A stretch of DNA of 34,659 nucleotides, from NCBI GenBank assembly GCA_947642745.1, contig CANRTU010000048.1, positions 1 through 34,659 on the forward strand. The letters are read 5' to 3'. The first letter of the stretch is position 1. Every line of letters begins with the position of its first letter. This DNA comes from an uncultured Eubacterium sp. (lineage in GTDB: Bacteria; Bacillota; Clostridia; Lachnospirales; Lachnospiraceae). The translations under genes and the position numbers were made by a program. Below the pieces are notes generated by a model that ran no database searches, was not told where the DNA came from, and saw only the letters and a program-made list of their open reading frames with translations. Shown piece by piece: positions 18,004 through 26,251 of this stretch.

Positions 18004-18588
18004 ATGGCAATCACGAAACTAAAAAAAATATTTTTCTGTATTTTTTTATATGCGGCACTCACAGGCTGTTCCGGGAATGCCCCACGGGAGGCGGCAGATG
18101 CCCATCCTGCAGACACCGCAACTATCCCTGTGCAAAAATCATCACATTCAGAAAATAATCCGTACAGCCTTCCGGGGTTGTCCATCGGATGCAGTGAAGC
18201 AGATGTGACTGCGCTGTATGGGGAACCGGAAGGAAGATTCTACGAAATCGTCGGAACGTACGGACTGACAGAACAGAGCCTTTATACCCATATGATTTAT
18301 GATGATAAAATGATTGTAATCAGAGACTTTCCGGGCCGTTCAGAAAATGATGGCGGACAAAACGGAGTCATTGAGATGGAACTGCGAAGTGGTTCCATTG
18401 AAACAGACGAAGGTATCCGGATTGGAGATTCCATCCATGCTGTCAGAAAAAAGTATAAACACATACGTGTCTGCGACTATGGAGAACAGGACGGCCTTAT
18501 TTCCAGCCTTATTTACAACCGGACCAAAAAGAAAGATACTTATAAAACAGGGACTATTCCTACGGATATGGAAGAATTGACAAGGTAG
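18004..18588 (+). CDS. Small lipoprotein of unknown function (lipoprotein 2)
   Basis: A 194-residue protein with a lipoprotein signal peptide: MAITKLKKIFFCIFLYAAL and lipobox LTGC. A polar linker leads to a domain containing LPGLSIGCSEADVTALYGEP and IRIGDSIHAVRKKYKHIRV, two similar helix-turn segments that recall small secreted repeat domains in which a G-x-S/D-x-x-x-V motif is duplicated. No named family is claimed. The start at 18004 has AGGAGG 6 bp upstream; an in-frame ATG at 17893 precedes the promoter and is rejected. It is anchored on the outer membrane face and transcribed alone. It shares promoter architecture but no clear protein similarity with lipoprotein 1. Confidence 0.75.
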   Translation: MAITKLKKIFFCIFLYAALTGCSGNAPREAADAHPADTATIPVQKSSHSENNPYSLPGLSIGCSEADVTALYGEPEGRFYEIVGTYGLTEQSLYTHMIYDDKMIVIRDFPGRSENDGGQNGVIEMELRSGSIETDEGIRIGDSIHAVRKKYKHIRVCDYGEQDGLISSLIYNRTKKKDTYKTGTIPTDMEELTR

Positions 18589-18759
18589 CCTATATTCTTT
18601 CCAGGGAAAAATATAACGATCACACGAATATTCCCGCACTTATCTTTTTATTACACAAAGGAAAAGTAACACGTATCATTGTTATGAATACACTCCAGCA
18701 ATAGCTTTCATAGCATATCAGATGGCTCCGTATCGTCTGGTACGCTTTGTCAAGGGTGT

Positions 18760-18960
18760 TTAAGAAATTTTCTCGCAGTCATTCAAAATAAGCCGCTTGA
18801 TTTTGTCGCTCATGGTTTCTTTGCTCGTTTCGCTGAAATGGATTTTGACGCGGTAGGTGGTTTTCCCTATTTTCTTTATCATAACAGGCTGCGGGGCTTC
18901 CTTTACGGTCAGAGGGGAAGCGGCTGCGGTGGTGCTGGTCTTGCGGGTTTCATTGTTCAT
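18760..18960 (-). CDS. TnpW-family transposon-encoded protein
   Basis: A 66-residue protein. The segment VMIKKIGKTTYRVKIHFSET followed by KETMSDKIKRLILNDCEKIS matches the TnpW family carried by clostridial integrative elements. Function is unknown; it is usually encoded near recombination or conjugation genes. AAAGGAGAG precedes the ATG at 18960, so the longer open frame to 19002 is not used. Upstream DNA in the same frame still reads like coding sequence (REKTAYAVLYTFTPENSVLL), suggesting a decayed neighbour. No integrase or relaxase remains in the window, so this is probably a leftover of a lost element. Confidence 0.7.
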   Translation of the reverse strand: MNNETRKTSTTAAASPLTVKEAPQPVMIKKIGKTTYRVKIHFSETSKETMSDKIKRLILNDCEKIS

Positions 18961-19082
18961 AGGCTCTCCTTTCTGCTCATGGCAAATGCCCCTGTTACGC
19001 AATAGGACGCTGTTTTCGGGGGTAAAGGTATAAAGTACCGCATAGGCGGTTTTCTCCCTCTGAAAGCCCTATAAAATGGAAA

Positions 19083-19190
19083 TTACGAAAGACAACCTGC
19101 GCTTACGCAGGGAACTGGCTGAAAAGGAGATCCTTTTCTTAAAAAAGCAGCGGCGTTCTTCGCAAAGGAAACCGGTCAGAGGCTTATCGA
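19083..19190 (+). pseudogene. IS3-family OrfA remnant
   Basis: Frames read NLRLRRELAEKEILFLKK and, one frame away, LKKAAAFFAKETGQR, the usual C-terminal leucine-zipper end of IS3 OrfA. The A6G run at the switch point is a classic IS3 slippery site, but an indel upstream also breaks the frame. The N-terminal helix-turn-helix is absent. Confidence 0.5.
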
Positions 19191-19254
19191 TTGACTGAAC
19201 AGCATAGCAGAGAATCCGGCGTCCGCTGGATGCCCCGACGGCCCGGCATCTGCC

Positions 19255-19548
19255 GTGACGGACCGCCGGATCACCAGCGGCCTTGCCATCCGGACTTTGA
19301 CGAAAGCTCCGGAATCACAACCGCAGATCAGGGAAGAATTGATCCTCCACAGCGACCAGGGTTCCCGGTATACGTCAAAGGCTTTTGTGGAATTTTGTGA
19401 ATCTGTCCATGTAAGCCAAAGTATGGGCAAAGCAGGATGTCCCTGCGACAACGCCCCTATGGAAAGGTATTTCAACACACTGAAAAACGAATGCGTCAAT
19501 CTGTACGGGTTCCGGACAGAGGAGGCGCTGTATCAGGCAGTGGAAGAT
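19255..19548 (+). pseudogene. IS3-family transposase OrfB, catalytic-end remnant
   Basis: The frame has the second Asp of the DDE triad in ILHSDQGSRYTSKAFVEFC, and the Glu in CDNAPMERYFNTLKNE. The first Asp and the N-terminal half are missing, and the last 20-30 residues are replaced by sequence of the metallophosphoesterase gene on the other strand (junction near 19545). It is from a different IS3 branch than the remnant at 14400. Confidence 0.75.
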
Positions 19549-20032
19549 CATCCAATCCAGGCAGTGCTATGCTTTCCCCATTCCGCTCTAAAGAAATGGC
19601 TTCATCCTTCAGCACGATAACCCCGGCTGCTTCAAGCCCGGCTTGCAAAGCATCATATTGCGGGCTTGCCGCTTCATGGTTTCCCGTCACATAACAGGCC
19701 GGGGCAGTCCTGACGGATTCCTGCGCAAAGCCTGACGCTATCCCTGCATCCGTGTAACTGGCATCTATGAGATCGCCGGTTATCACGATGATATCCGGCC
19801 GACTCCCGGATAACAGTTTTAACAGTTCTGCATTGTTTTCTCCAAATTCAGCATTATGCGGGTCTGATACCTGCGCTATCCGAAAGCCGGAAAATGCGGC
19901 AGGGATACGGCTGCCTGAGATTGCAACCGCATTCGACATCAATGCCGTATTGCCCCATACCGTCCAAACTGCAAGAATGGCAAACAACATTATGGATAGG
20001 ATGGTATTTCTTTTTCTTCTGCCTGTTTTCAT
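19541..20032 (-). pseudogene. Metallophosphoesterase (YkuE-like), truncated by an IS3 fragment
   Basis: A membrane-anchored calcineurin-like phosphoesterase: N-terminal helix ILSIMLFAILAVWTVW, then metal motifs AQVSDPHNAEFGENN (D-x-H), VITGDLID (GD) and YVTGNHE (GNHE). The later His motifs (GHxH) are absent because homology stops after GESIALPGLDD and the frame runs into IS3 DNA to a stop at 19496. Full-length relatives are about 280-300 residues. The start is set at the second ATG, which has GGGGG 9 bp upstream. It has its own regulatory region with the same direct-repeat operator as the LanFEG operon. An active enzyme is unlikely without the lost ligands. Confidence 0.8.
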
Positions 20033-20106
20033 AAACTGCATCCCCCTTCCATGACTGTGTGTTGGGATAGTTTATCTCCTCTGTCTATATGCTAACTGGA
20101 ATTTTT

Positions 20107-20124
20107 GAAGATTCCATGAAGATT
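20107..20124 (-). promoter_or_regulatory. Direct-repeat operator upstream of the metallophosphoesterase
   Basis: GAAGATT at 20107-20113 and again at 20118-20124, repeated with an 11-bp period, typical of OmpR-type regulator sites placed one helical turn apart. It lies 75-92 bp before the start codon, just upstream of the expected -10 region. The same arrangement occurs at 24462-24479. Confidence 0.6.
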
Positions 20125-20165
20125 TAAATAAAATGGCTTAAAGCCACCCTTTCTTAAAATACATG

Positions 20166-21521
20166 TCAGTACGGAATTTGTATTGTAACCTTTGCTCCGC
20201 CTGTAGCAACGGAATTTTGTAAAATGATTTTCCCATTGTGTTTTTTTGCTATGGATGCTGCCACATACAGGCCGATACCATAATGAGATTTTGAGTTTCG
20301 GCTGTCATCACCCATAAAGAATTGTTCTGTAGCGTGTTTTAAAGCTTCATCAGAAAAACCTTTCCCGGTATCCGTAATCAGAAAAGAAAGCTCGTTGTTA
20401 TCCTCCCATATTTCAAAAGTAACGTTTCCCCCTTGCGGGGTGTGTTCCACTGCGTTTGAAAGCACATTGACGAGCATCCTTATAAGCAGATCGTGGTCTG
20501 CGGTAACATATGCGGGATACTGTCCACAATCCCAATGCAGGCTGATACTGTTCACCGCACACAGGCCGTCAATCTGGTTTTTTAGCTCCAGCAGCAAGGA
20601 TTCCATATCGACCTTTTTCATACAAAGCTGATAGTTGTCCCACGATTTTGTAGCCCCGATCAGGGTCTGCACATAGTCCTGCATCTGCAGGGAGCTGTTC
20701 TCAATGTATTCCGCACACTCCCTTTGTTCCGTTGAAAGGGAAGTATCAAAAAGCAGTTCCGTATTGCCACGGATAATAGTAAGCGGTGTTTTCAGATCGT
20801 GCGCTAAAGCGGACAGCTGTTCCTGCCGCATTTTGTCGTCATACCACTGTTGTGAAAGAGACTGCCGTAGTGCAAGCCTCATGCGGTCAAGCGCATCCAA
20901 TGCCCGGTCCACTTCAAACAGCCTGCTTTTTTGAATTTCAAAATCCAAATCCTGCTGCTCAATTTTGTGAACAACAATCAGCAGTTTATCAATCTTTTTT
21001 CCAAGATATTTCCCGAAAATAAAAGATATAACAACCAAAGAGAGCAGACTTTCCAACAGGATAGTGATAACCATAAGCAGGTCAGCAGACGGGAAGATGC
21101 TTCTCAGTGTCCTGTTTCCAAATTGAGCCGTCATGCGGTATCTCAAAATTAAAACCTCTTCTTCCCGGTCAATGACAGAATAAAGATATGGATTATCACT
21201 CGTCCGGCCAATTTCAATACAGGTATTCCAGACGAGGGCACTGTCTGTCTTGTCAATGGAGCCGCCCGCATACTGTCCATCTTTTGTGAATAAGACATAC
21301 TCGCAGAGATGCGGTATATCAGATTCTTCGATCTGCCTGGTTGATTGTAGATTATCTTTTTCCCTTTCTATTGCGGTACTTATGCTTGTCAGCGGATATA
21401 TGGCTCCTATATTCACACCAAAAAGGTAAGCCCCCACATTAACAACTATTACAACAAAAACTGCAAGCGCAAGGGATAGCGCATACCGCATGAATACCGA
21501 ACGTAGTTTTCTTATGCCCAT
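20166..21521 (-). CDS. Sensor histidine kinase of the lantibiotic-resistance operon (LanK/CprK-like)
   Basis: A 451-residue membrane kinase: helix 1 at about 12-34, an outside domain of about 110 residues, helix 2 at about 147-170, a HAMP-like linker, phosphoacceptor H241 in SALAHDLKTPLTIIRGN, N-box N356 in LSNAVEHTP, G1 box DTGKGFS (384-390) and G2 box GIGLYVA (415-421). It overlaps the regulator gene by 10 bp. The outside domain is larger than in the intramembrane-sensing BceS kinases, so it may bind peptides directly. Its gene is the last of the LanFEG-RK operon. It should phosphorylate the adjacent regulator. Confidence 0.9.
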   Translation of the reverse strand: MGIRKLRSVFMRYALSLALAVFVVIVVNVGAYLFGVNIGAIYPLTSISTAIEREKDNLQSTRQIEESDIPHLCEYVLFTKDGQYAGGSIDKTDSALVWNTCIEIGRTSDNPYLYSVIDREEEVLILRYRMTAQFGNRTLRSIFPSADLLMVITILLESLLSLVVISFIFGKYLGKKIDKLLIVVHKIEQQDLDFEIQKSRLFEVDRALDALDRMRLALRQSLSQQWYDDKMRQEQLSALAHDLKTPLTIIRGNTELLFDTSLSTEQRECAEYIENSSLQMQDYVQTLIGATKSWDNYQLCMKKVDMESLLLELKNQIDGLCAVNSISLHWDCGQYPAYVTADHDLLIRMLVNVLSNAVEHTPQGGNVTFEIWEDNNELSFLITDTGKGFSDEALKHATEQFFMGDDSRNSKSHYGIGLYVAASIAKKHNGKIILQNSVATGGAKVTIQIPY

Positions 21522-22171
21522 TTATAGCCCACCCCCCATACAGTTTCTATCGGAACTAAACTGTAAGCAGCCAGTTTGCCGCGAATATTTTTAATATGGG
21601 TGGAAATAACAGAACTGTCACTTTTTCCATCAAAGCCAAAAACAGCTTCGTAGATTTGTTCTCTCGTAAATGTCTGTCCGTGATGAAGCGCCAGATATTC
21701 GCAGATTTCATACTCACTTTTGGTCAATGGAAGTTTCTGCCCCTGTGTCTGCGCTTCTTTGGCATTGATCTGAAACACTATGCCGGAAATAGAAAAGAAG
21801 TTTTTCTTTTCCCTTGTATCACGCCGCAAGTGAGCATTTACCCTCGCCCGAAGCCCGGACGTTCCAAACGGCTTTGTAATATAATCATCAGCGCCAAGCC
21901 CTAATCCGCGCACAATATCAGCCTCTTGTATCTTGGCCGTCAAAAAAATAATGGGGCAGTCTGCGCATGAACGAATCTGACTGCAAAGCTCAAATCCGTC
22001 CAACCCCGGCATCATAATGTCCAGCAAAATCAGATCGTATTTGGAAAAGTTCATATTAATGGCTGTGCGTGCATCCGATATCAGGCTGATAAAATGCCTG
22101 TCTTTTTCCAGCACACGGCGGATCAGCTGAAGCATTGCAGGCTCATCGTCTACGACTAAAATATGTCCCAT
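21512..22171 (-). CDS. OmpR-family response regulator of the lantibiotic-resistance operon
   Basis: A 219-residue regulator. The receiver has acidic pocket VVDDE (7-10), phosphorylation site D51 in LILLDIMMPGLDGF, T78 in FLTAK and K100 in YITKPFG. The winged-helix domain (about 125-219) contains LTKSEYEICEYLALHHGQTF and the recognition helix SVISTHIKNIRGKL. AAAGGAG precedes the ATG. It follows LanG by 62 bp on the same strand, so it is co-transcribed. Its likely sites are the 11-bp-period direct repeats before LanF and before the truncated metallophosphoesterase. Confidence 0.92.
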   Translation of the reverse strand: MGHILVVDDEPAMLQLIRRVLEKDRHFISLISDARTAINMNFSKYDLILLDIMMPGLDGFELCSQIRSCADCPIIFLTAKIQEADIVRGLGLGADDYITKPFGTSGLRARVNAHLRRDTREKKNFFSISGIVFQINAKEAQTQGQKLPLTKSEYEICEYLALHHGQTFTREQIYEAVFGFDGKSDSSVISTHIKNIRGKLAAYSLVPIETVWGVGYKWA

Positions 22172-22233
22172 TGTTCCACTCCTTTAAAACATATCATTTT
22201 TGTTCTAAACAATGACAGGATAAAATCCTCATT

Positions 22234-22980
22234 TCAATCAGAAGATGTTCCGCTATATCGTGAAAACCAAAATGCTGCCAAGCCTATTGTACCAAAAGTG
22301 ACAACGGTACAGAAAATAATCCCTATCCGATTTTCGAATGTCCCCACAGGCTGCAGATGGAACAGATATGCCAAAGCGCTTTCCGCAAACCGCACTCCCA
22401 ATCCATAAGGAATCATATACCACAATCCCGTACCCAGACCCGTCTGCAGAAGCGCTGACAGCAAACTTCCAACCACACCGATGCTTATACATAAGTTTCT
22501 CCCAAAACGGAACGCTAGGATCAGATGCAGTCCGTACAGCATAACATTGCTTCCCCAAAGTACAAGCGAAATTATGACAAAAAAACTTACCGGAAGTTTG
22601 ATGCCTGTCATATAGGAAAACGGAACCCCAAATAACACAGCGCTGAGCGCAGTGGAAAACAGTCCCGCCAAAAGCAGGATGGCGAGTTTTGAAAAGATAG
22701 CTTTATCGCGGCTGGGGAGCGAGAGTATATTTTGGGAATGCCCTGCCTGTAATTCCTGCTCTGCAACAATCTGACAGACAACCGAGATTACAAACGGATA
22801 TGCAATTGCAATAATCTGCGCAAAAGCTGCCAGCTTATTCAGTTCGCTGCCGGACGACAAATGGGAATAGAGCAGCATAAGAGCTGCCCCAAAAACCGGA
22901 AAGAGCAGATGAATCCCCATAAACCATGAATGCCTCAGCTTATAAATGTCACTTTTCAGATACCGGTAATATTCACTCAT
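22234..22980 (-). CDS. Lantibiotic-protection ABC transporter permease, LanG/MutG type
   Basis: A 248-residue permease with six predicted membrane helices and the cytoplasmic start SEYYRYLKSDIYKLRHSWFM seen in LanG/LanE subunits. EQELQAGHSQNILSLPSRDK is the conserved loop that meets the ATPase. With LanE and LanF it should form an exporter that expels or removes pore-forming peptides from the membrane. It overlaps LanE by 8 bp. No lantibiotic precursor or LanB/LanC/LanM synthetase gene is present in the window, so this is a resistance module rather than producer self-immunity. Confidence 0.85.
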   Translation of the reverse strand: MSEYYRYLKSDIYKLRHSWFMGIHLLFPVFGAALMLLYSHLSSGSELNKLAAFAQIIAIAYPFVISVVCQIVAEQELQAGHSQNILSLPSRDKAIFSKLAILLLAGLFSTALSAVLFGVPFSYMTGIKLPVSFFVIISLVLWGSNVMLYGLHLILAFRFGRNLCISIGVVGSLLSALLQTGLGTGLWYMIPYGLGVRFAESALAYLFHLQPVGTFENRIGIIFCTVVTFGTIGLAAFWFSRYSGTSSD

Positions 22981-23704
22981 GTGCCCAGCCTCCCCTCGAG
23001 AACAATTTTGAACTGCCCCAAGAAACAGCTAATGCAAACATCAGACTGACAATCACTGCCGGAAGAACATACCCGACGGATAAGAGCGGAGAGCCATCTT
23101 CAAGGGGAATCCCATTCACGTGCATTTTGAAGAATGGGCATACAACACGGGCAGGGATCGCATAAGGAACAAATAAGAACCATTCCTTCTCGGCACAGAC
23201 AGCAGATAAAATCACGTTCGCAGCTAAAGATACAAAAACAACTTTCATATGCCCCATGAAACATGTTAACTGCATAATAACGGGAATCTGCCACAAATAA
23301 GTCAGGAAAAGGAGCATACAGCCAATCAGCCCATCCAGAGGAGAAACCGTAACACTTGCCGCCATGCCGGCAACAGTCGTTGCAGTCCACAGGAAAAGGT
23401 TCGTCACAAAGAGCAGAATAACCAATGCTGCCGTTTTTCCAAGCCAGATTTTATCGAATCGTATAGGCAGGAAAACGATGTTCTGCATCCCGCCTTTTTT
23501 CTCCCGGGCAATTATGCTTGCTGAACATAGTGAAACTACAAGCGGCAGAATCAGGAAATACCACCAGTTATATGTTGAAAGCTGGACATGACTGCCGCTT
23601 AACAGATACCCCAGCAACAATGTGACTAACGGAGCCCAAAATATCAGTTTTATAGAAAAAGTATGGCGCATTTTCAATAATTCGGATTGAATGATACCAA
23701 GCAT
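22973..23704 (-). CDS. Lantibiotic-protection ABC transporter permease, LanE/MutE type
   Basis: A 243-residue permease with about six helices. The start MLGIIQSELLKMRHTFSIKL and the loop SIIAREKKGGMQNIVFLPIR are the LanE counterparts of the LanG motifs. It starts 3 bp after the LanF stop, with GGGAGGG inside the LanF gene, so the subunits are translated together. It pairs with LanG to form the membrane channel of the transporter. Confidence 0.85.
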   Translation of the reverse strand: MLGIIQSELLKMRHTFSIKLIFWAPLVTLLLGYLLSGSHVQLSTYNWWYFLILPLVVSLCSASIIAREKKGGMQNIVFLPIRFDKIWLGKTAALVILLFVTNLFLWTATTVAGMAASVTVSPLDGLIGCMLLFLTYLWQIPVIMQLTCFMGHMKVVFVSLAANVILSAVCAEKEWFLFVPYAIPARVVCPFFKMHVNGIPLEDGSPLLSVGYVLPAVIVSLMFALAVSWGSSKLFSRGGWAHE

Positions 23705-23707
23705 AAA

Positions 23708-24409
23708 TCAGCCCTCCCCTCTGGTGCTTCCGACAACTTCCATAAAAATGCGTTCCAAATCCGCATCTTTATGGACTTCACCTTCATAGCCCAGCTTTCC
23801 ATTTGAGATAATACCGATATGGTCTGCAATCAGCTCAACCTCAGACAAAATATGGCTGGATAATATAGTAGTAATGCCTTTTGCTGAGAAAGAGCGGATC
23901 AATTCACGCAGATCCTGAATACCGATAGGGTCTAATCCGTTTGTCGGCTCATCCAAAATTAAAAGTTTAGGATGAGCCAATAATGCAAGTGCTATTCCTA
24001 ATCTTTGTTTCATGCCTAAAGAAAACTGCCCTGCTTTCTTTTTTCCCGTGTTGGTTAATTGTACCGTGGTAAGGACTTTTGAAATCTGCTCATCTGATAA
24101 TCCCAGCGCCAGCGAGCGTACTTTCAGATTTTCATATGCTGACAAATTATCATACAGCGGCGGATTTTCAATCAAAGCGCCAATTTCTTTCAAATCATTG
24201 CGGCTCCAATCATGTCCGTCAACCTCTATCCTGCCGGACGTTGGCTTAAAGATTCCTGCAATCATTTTCAAAATTGTTGATTTTCCAGCTCCGTTTGGTC
24301 CCAACAGACCATAAACCGAATTTCTTTCTATCCTTAGAGATATACGGTTTACCGCAATCTGCCCTTTAAAACTTTTGGTTAGTTCCGTTGTTTTCAAAAT
24401 GATGTCCAT
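23708..24409 (-). CDS. Lantibiotic-protection ABC transporter ATPase, LanF type
   Basis: A 233-residue ATPase: Walker A GPNGAGKST (37-45), ABC signature FSLGMKQRLG (129-138), Walker B LLILDEPTNGLDP (149-161) and H-loop in LSSHILSEVE. The Q-loop position reads ALIENPPLY, with Glu81 in place of Gln; this E-loop is the known mark of LanF subunits and supports the lantibiotic assignment. The start at 24409 (AAAGGA about 10 bp before) is preferred to an in-frame ATG at 24472, which lies inside the operator and core promoter. It is the first gene of the operon. Confidence 0.9.
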   Translation of the reverse strand: MDIILKTTELTKSFKGQIAVNRISLRIERNSVYGLLGPNGAGKSTILKMIAGIFKPTSGRIEVDGHDWSRNDLKEIGALIENPPLYDNLSAYENLKVRSLALGLSDEQISKVLTTVQLTNTGKKKAGQFSLGMKQRLGIALALLAHPKLLILDEPTNGLDPIGIQDLRELIRSFSAKGITTILSSHILSEVELIADHIGIISNGKLGYEGEVHKDADLERIFMEVVGSTRGEG

Positions 24410-24461
24410 ACTCTGTATATCCTTTCTATTTGTTGTTACAGAAAGAATAGCAGATAATTTT

Positions 24462-24479
24462 GAAGATTTCATAAAGATA
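24462..24479 (-). promoter_or_regulatory. Direct-repeat operator of the LanFEG-RK operon
   Basis: GAAGATT (24462-24468) and AAAGATA (24473-24479), 11 bp apart start to start, on the plus strand. It lies 53-70 bp before the LanF start, where an activator overlapping the -35 region would sit. The surrounding TGAAGATTTCATAAAGAT matches TGAAGATTCCATGAAGAT at 20106. Confidence 0.6.
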
Positions 24480-24539
24480 CGGATAAATTTATTTTTTCCT
24501 ATCGCCTTTTTTCAGTTATATTATCTATTGCCCATTTAT

Positions 24540-25199
24540 TCCATCTCCCTGAACGTGCCGGCCATTCCACCCACAAGGCTCCACTGGCGCTGCATATAGA
24601 ATTTCAGATTTTCCGTGCTTTTCCGATATGCCTCACAAGCTAAAATGTGCCATTCTCCATGAATCAGGGCATGGAAAACAGTACAGGCCGGGATCAGGCG
24701 ATAAGTAGTTCTTTTCAAATTCAGTTGAAAACCATGCTTTTCCAGGTTATAATTGAGAGCAAAATTACAGAAAAGAAAAGTCAGGGGACGAACAGGCGGG
24801 AACGCAAAACTACAGAAAAAAGCTCCTTATGGATGAATTGATAAAGGCAGAAGCGCCATGGAACAGGCTGATATGGGCATTACACAGGCAGGCGGCAGAT
24901 TTATCTGCTAAAAGCGTTTACCAGTACGGCAAAGAAATTCCTGCGCCGCTTATCAGGCGCCGGCTTCATCCTGCCCACAGAAATCTCCCGCCAAAAACAT
25001 TCTTATGTAAATAACATCTGGTAAAAGAAGATTTTCCCGCAAAGGAACGTCATGCAGTGTTACCAGAAAACAGAAGACCAGCATGGCAGCATCAGTTTTG
25101 AAATGTTGAAATACAGACTGCCGTGGTCTGAATGAAACCGGTAAATCAGCTGACTTTGAAAAGATTCAGTACGTCCCGGAAAGTAACAGGAGCGACAGA
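24540..25199. other. 0.66-kb stretch without a supported gene
   Basis: Short open frames occur on both strands (minus 24536-24718, ending MQRQWSLVGGMAGTFREME; plus 24829-25014), but none has a family match or a good start. Near 25052-25137 a tiny plus-strand frame reads SISFEMLKYRLPWSE. The stretch looks like decayed accessory DNA. Confidence 0.4.
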
Positions 25200-25616
25200 A
25201 TGATTGTGAAATATATGGAGAACCAGGATAAAGATTTTGTGATGGACATTGACAGGCATGTAAATGATCATGGATTTTATCAACGTGTTTACACAAAAAC
25301 AGGTTATATTATGTGGGAAAAAGATCATCCGGCCGGAATCATGCATTATAGTGTTTTGTGGGATCATGTTCCCTTTCTGAACTTTATGTTTGTCGGAAAA
25401 GAATACCGGAACCGGGGATTTGCCTCACAGGCACTTGCTTTTTGGGAAAATGATATGAGACAGCAGGGCTATGAGATGACTTTGCTTTCAACACAGGCTG
25501 ATGAAGAAGCACAGCATTTCTATCGAAAATCAGGATATGTGGATTGCGGCGGACTGATCTTTCATCAAACGCCATTTGACCAGCCCATGGAATTATTTTT
25601 CAGGAAAGTTTTATAA
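25200..25616 (+). CDS. GNAT-family N-acetyltransferase
   Basis: A 138-residue single-domain GNAT. The acetyl-CoA pyrophosphate loop is VGKEYRNRGFASQALAFWE (Q/R-x-x-G-x-G/A), preceded by strand FLNFMFV and followed by MTLLSTQADEEAQHFYRKSG, the usual end of the fold. The ribosome site AGGAG lies about 8 bp before ATG. It is cytoplasmic; the acceptor (small amine, antibiotic or protein N-terminus) cannot be predicted. The next gene is also a GNAT but from another branch. Confidence 0.85.
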   Translation: MIVKYMENQDKDFVMDIDRHVNDHGFYQRVYTKTGYIMWEKDHPAGIMHYSVLWDHVPFLNFMFVGKEYRNRGFASQALAFWENDMRQQGYEMTLLSTQADEEAQHFYRKSGYVDCGGLIFHQTPFDQPMELFFRKVL

Positions 25617-25712
25617 AAGGATGATAGATCTGACGCTGTATCAGTTGTAATTTCCGCAAAAGAAAACCGGGGGCATGGTTCCATACGTTCTGATACGGCT
25701 GTAAAATATATC

Positions 25713-26231
25713 GTGGATGTGCAAATGGTTATACGAAAAGAGCAGCCAGAAGATTATGACCTGACTGACTCAGTCGTGAAAAAAGCGTTCATGCAGGCAG
25801 AATACTCAGACAAAACGGAGCAGGCTCTGGTAAAAGCTTTGGGAAAAAGCTCTGCCTGTATCCCGGAATTATCCCTGGCAGCAGAAACAGACGGTAAAAT
25901 CGCAGGATTTATTATGTTTACCAGGGCGTGGATTGGAGATTCAGAAATTCTGGCGCTGGCGCCGCTGGCTGTACTGCCGGAATATCAGCGCCGTGGTATA
26001 AGAACTGCTTTGATAAAAGAGAGACACAAAATCGGAAAATGCTCAATTATGAATATCCGGTTGTATTGGGAAGTGAGAGTTTCTATCCAAAGATATCTGC
26101 CGGCAGATACCTTTGGAATCACAGCTCCATTCGATGTTCCCCGAAAAAATTATATGGTATGCAAATAAAAGGAAAATGCCGCTGAAATTCATGGAGTCGT
26201 TCCATACGCAAAAGAATCTGGCATTAACTGA
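25713..26231 (+). pseudogene. YhbS-like GNAT acetyltransferase, frameshifted twice and with an internal stop
   Basis: The first part is intact (LALAPLAVLPEYQRRGIRTA, with the CoA loop). After ERHKIGK homology moves to another frame (MLNYEYPVVLGSESFYPK) and then returns to the first (LPADTFGITAPFDVPRKNYM). After VCK a TAA interrupts the frame, which then goes on KENAAEIHGVVPYAKESGIN to a stop at 26229. Two compensating indels and one nonsense change therefore inactivate an otherwise recognisable gene of about 172 codons. The upstream ribosome site is weak. Confidence 0.75.
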
Positions 26232-26251
26232 GGGTAAAAAGGAGGACTTTT

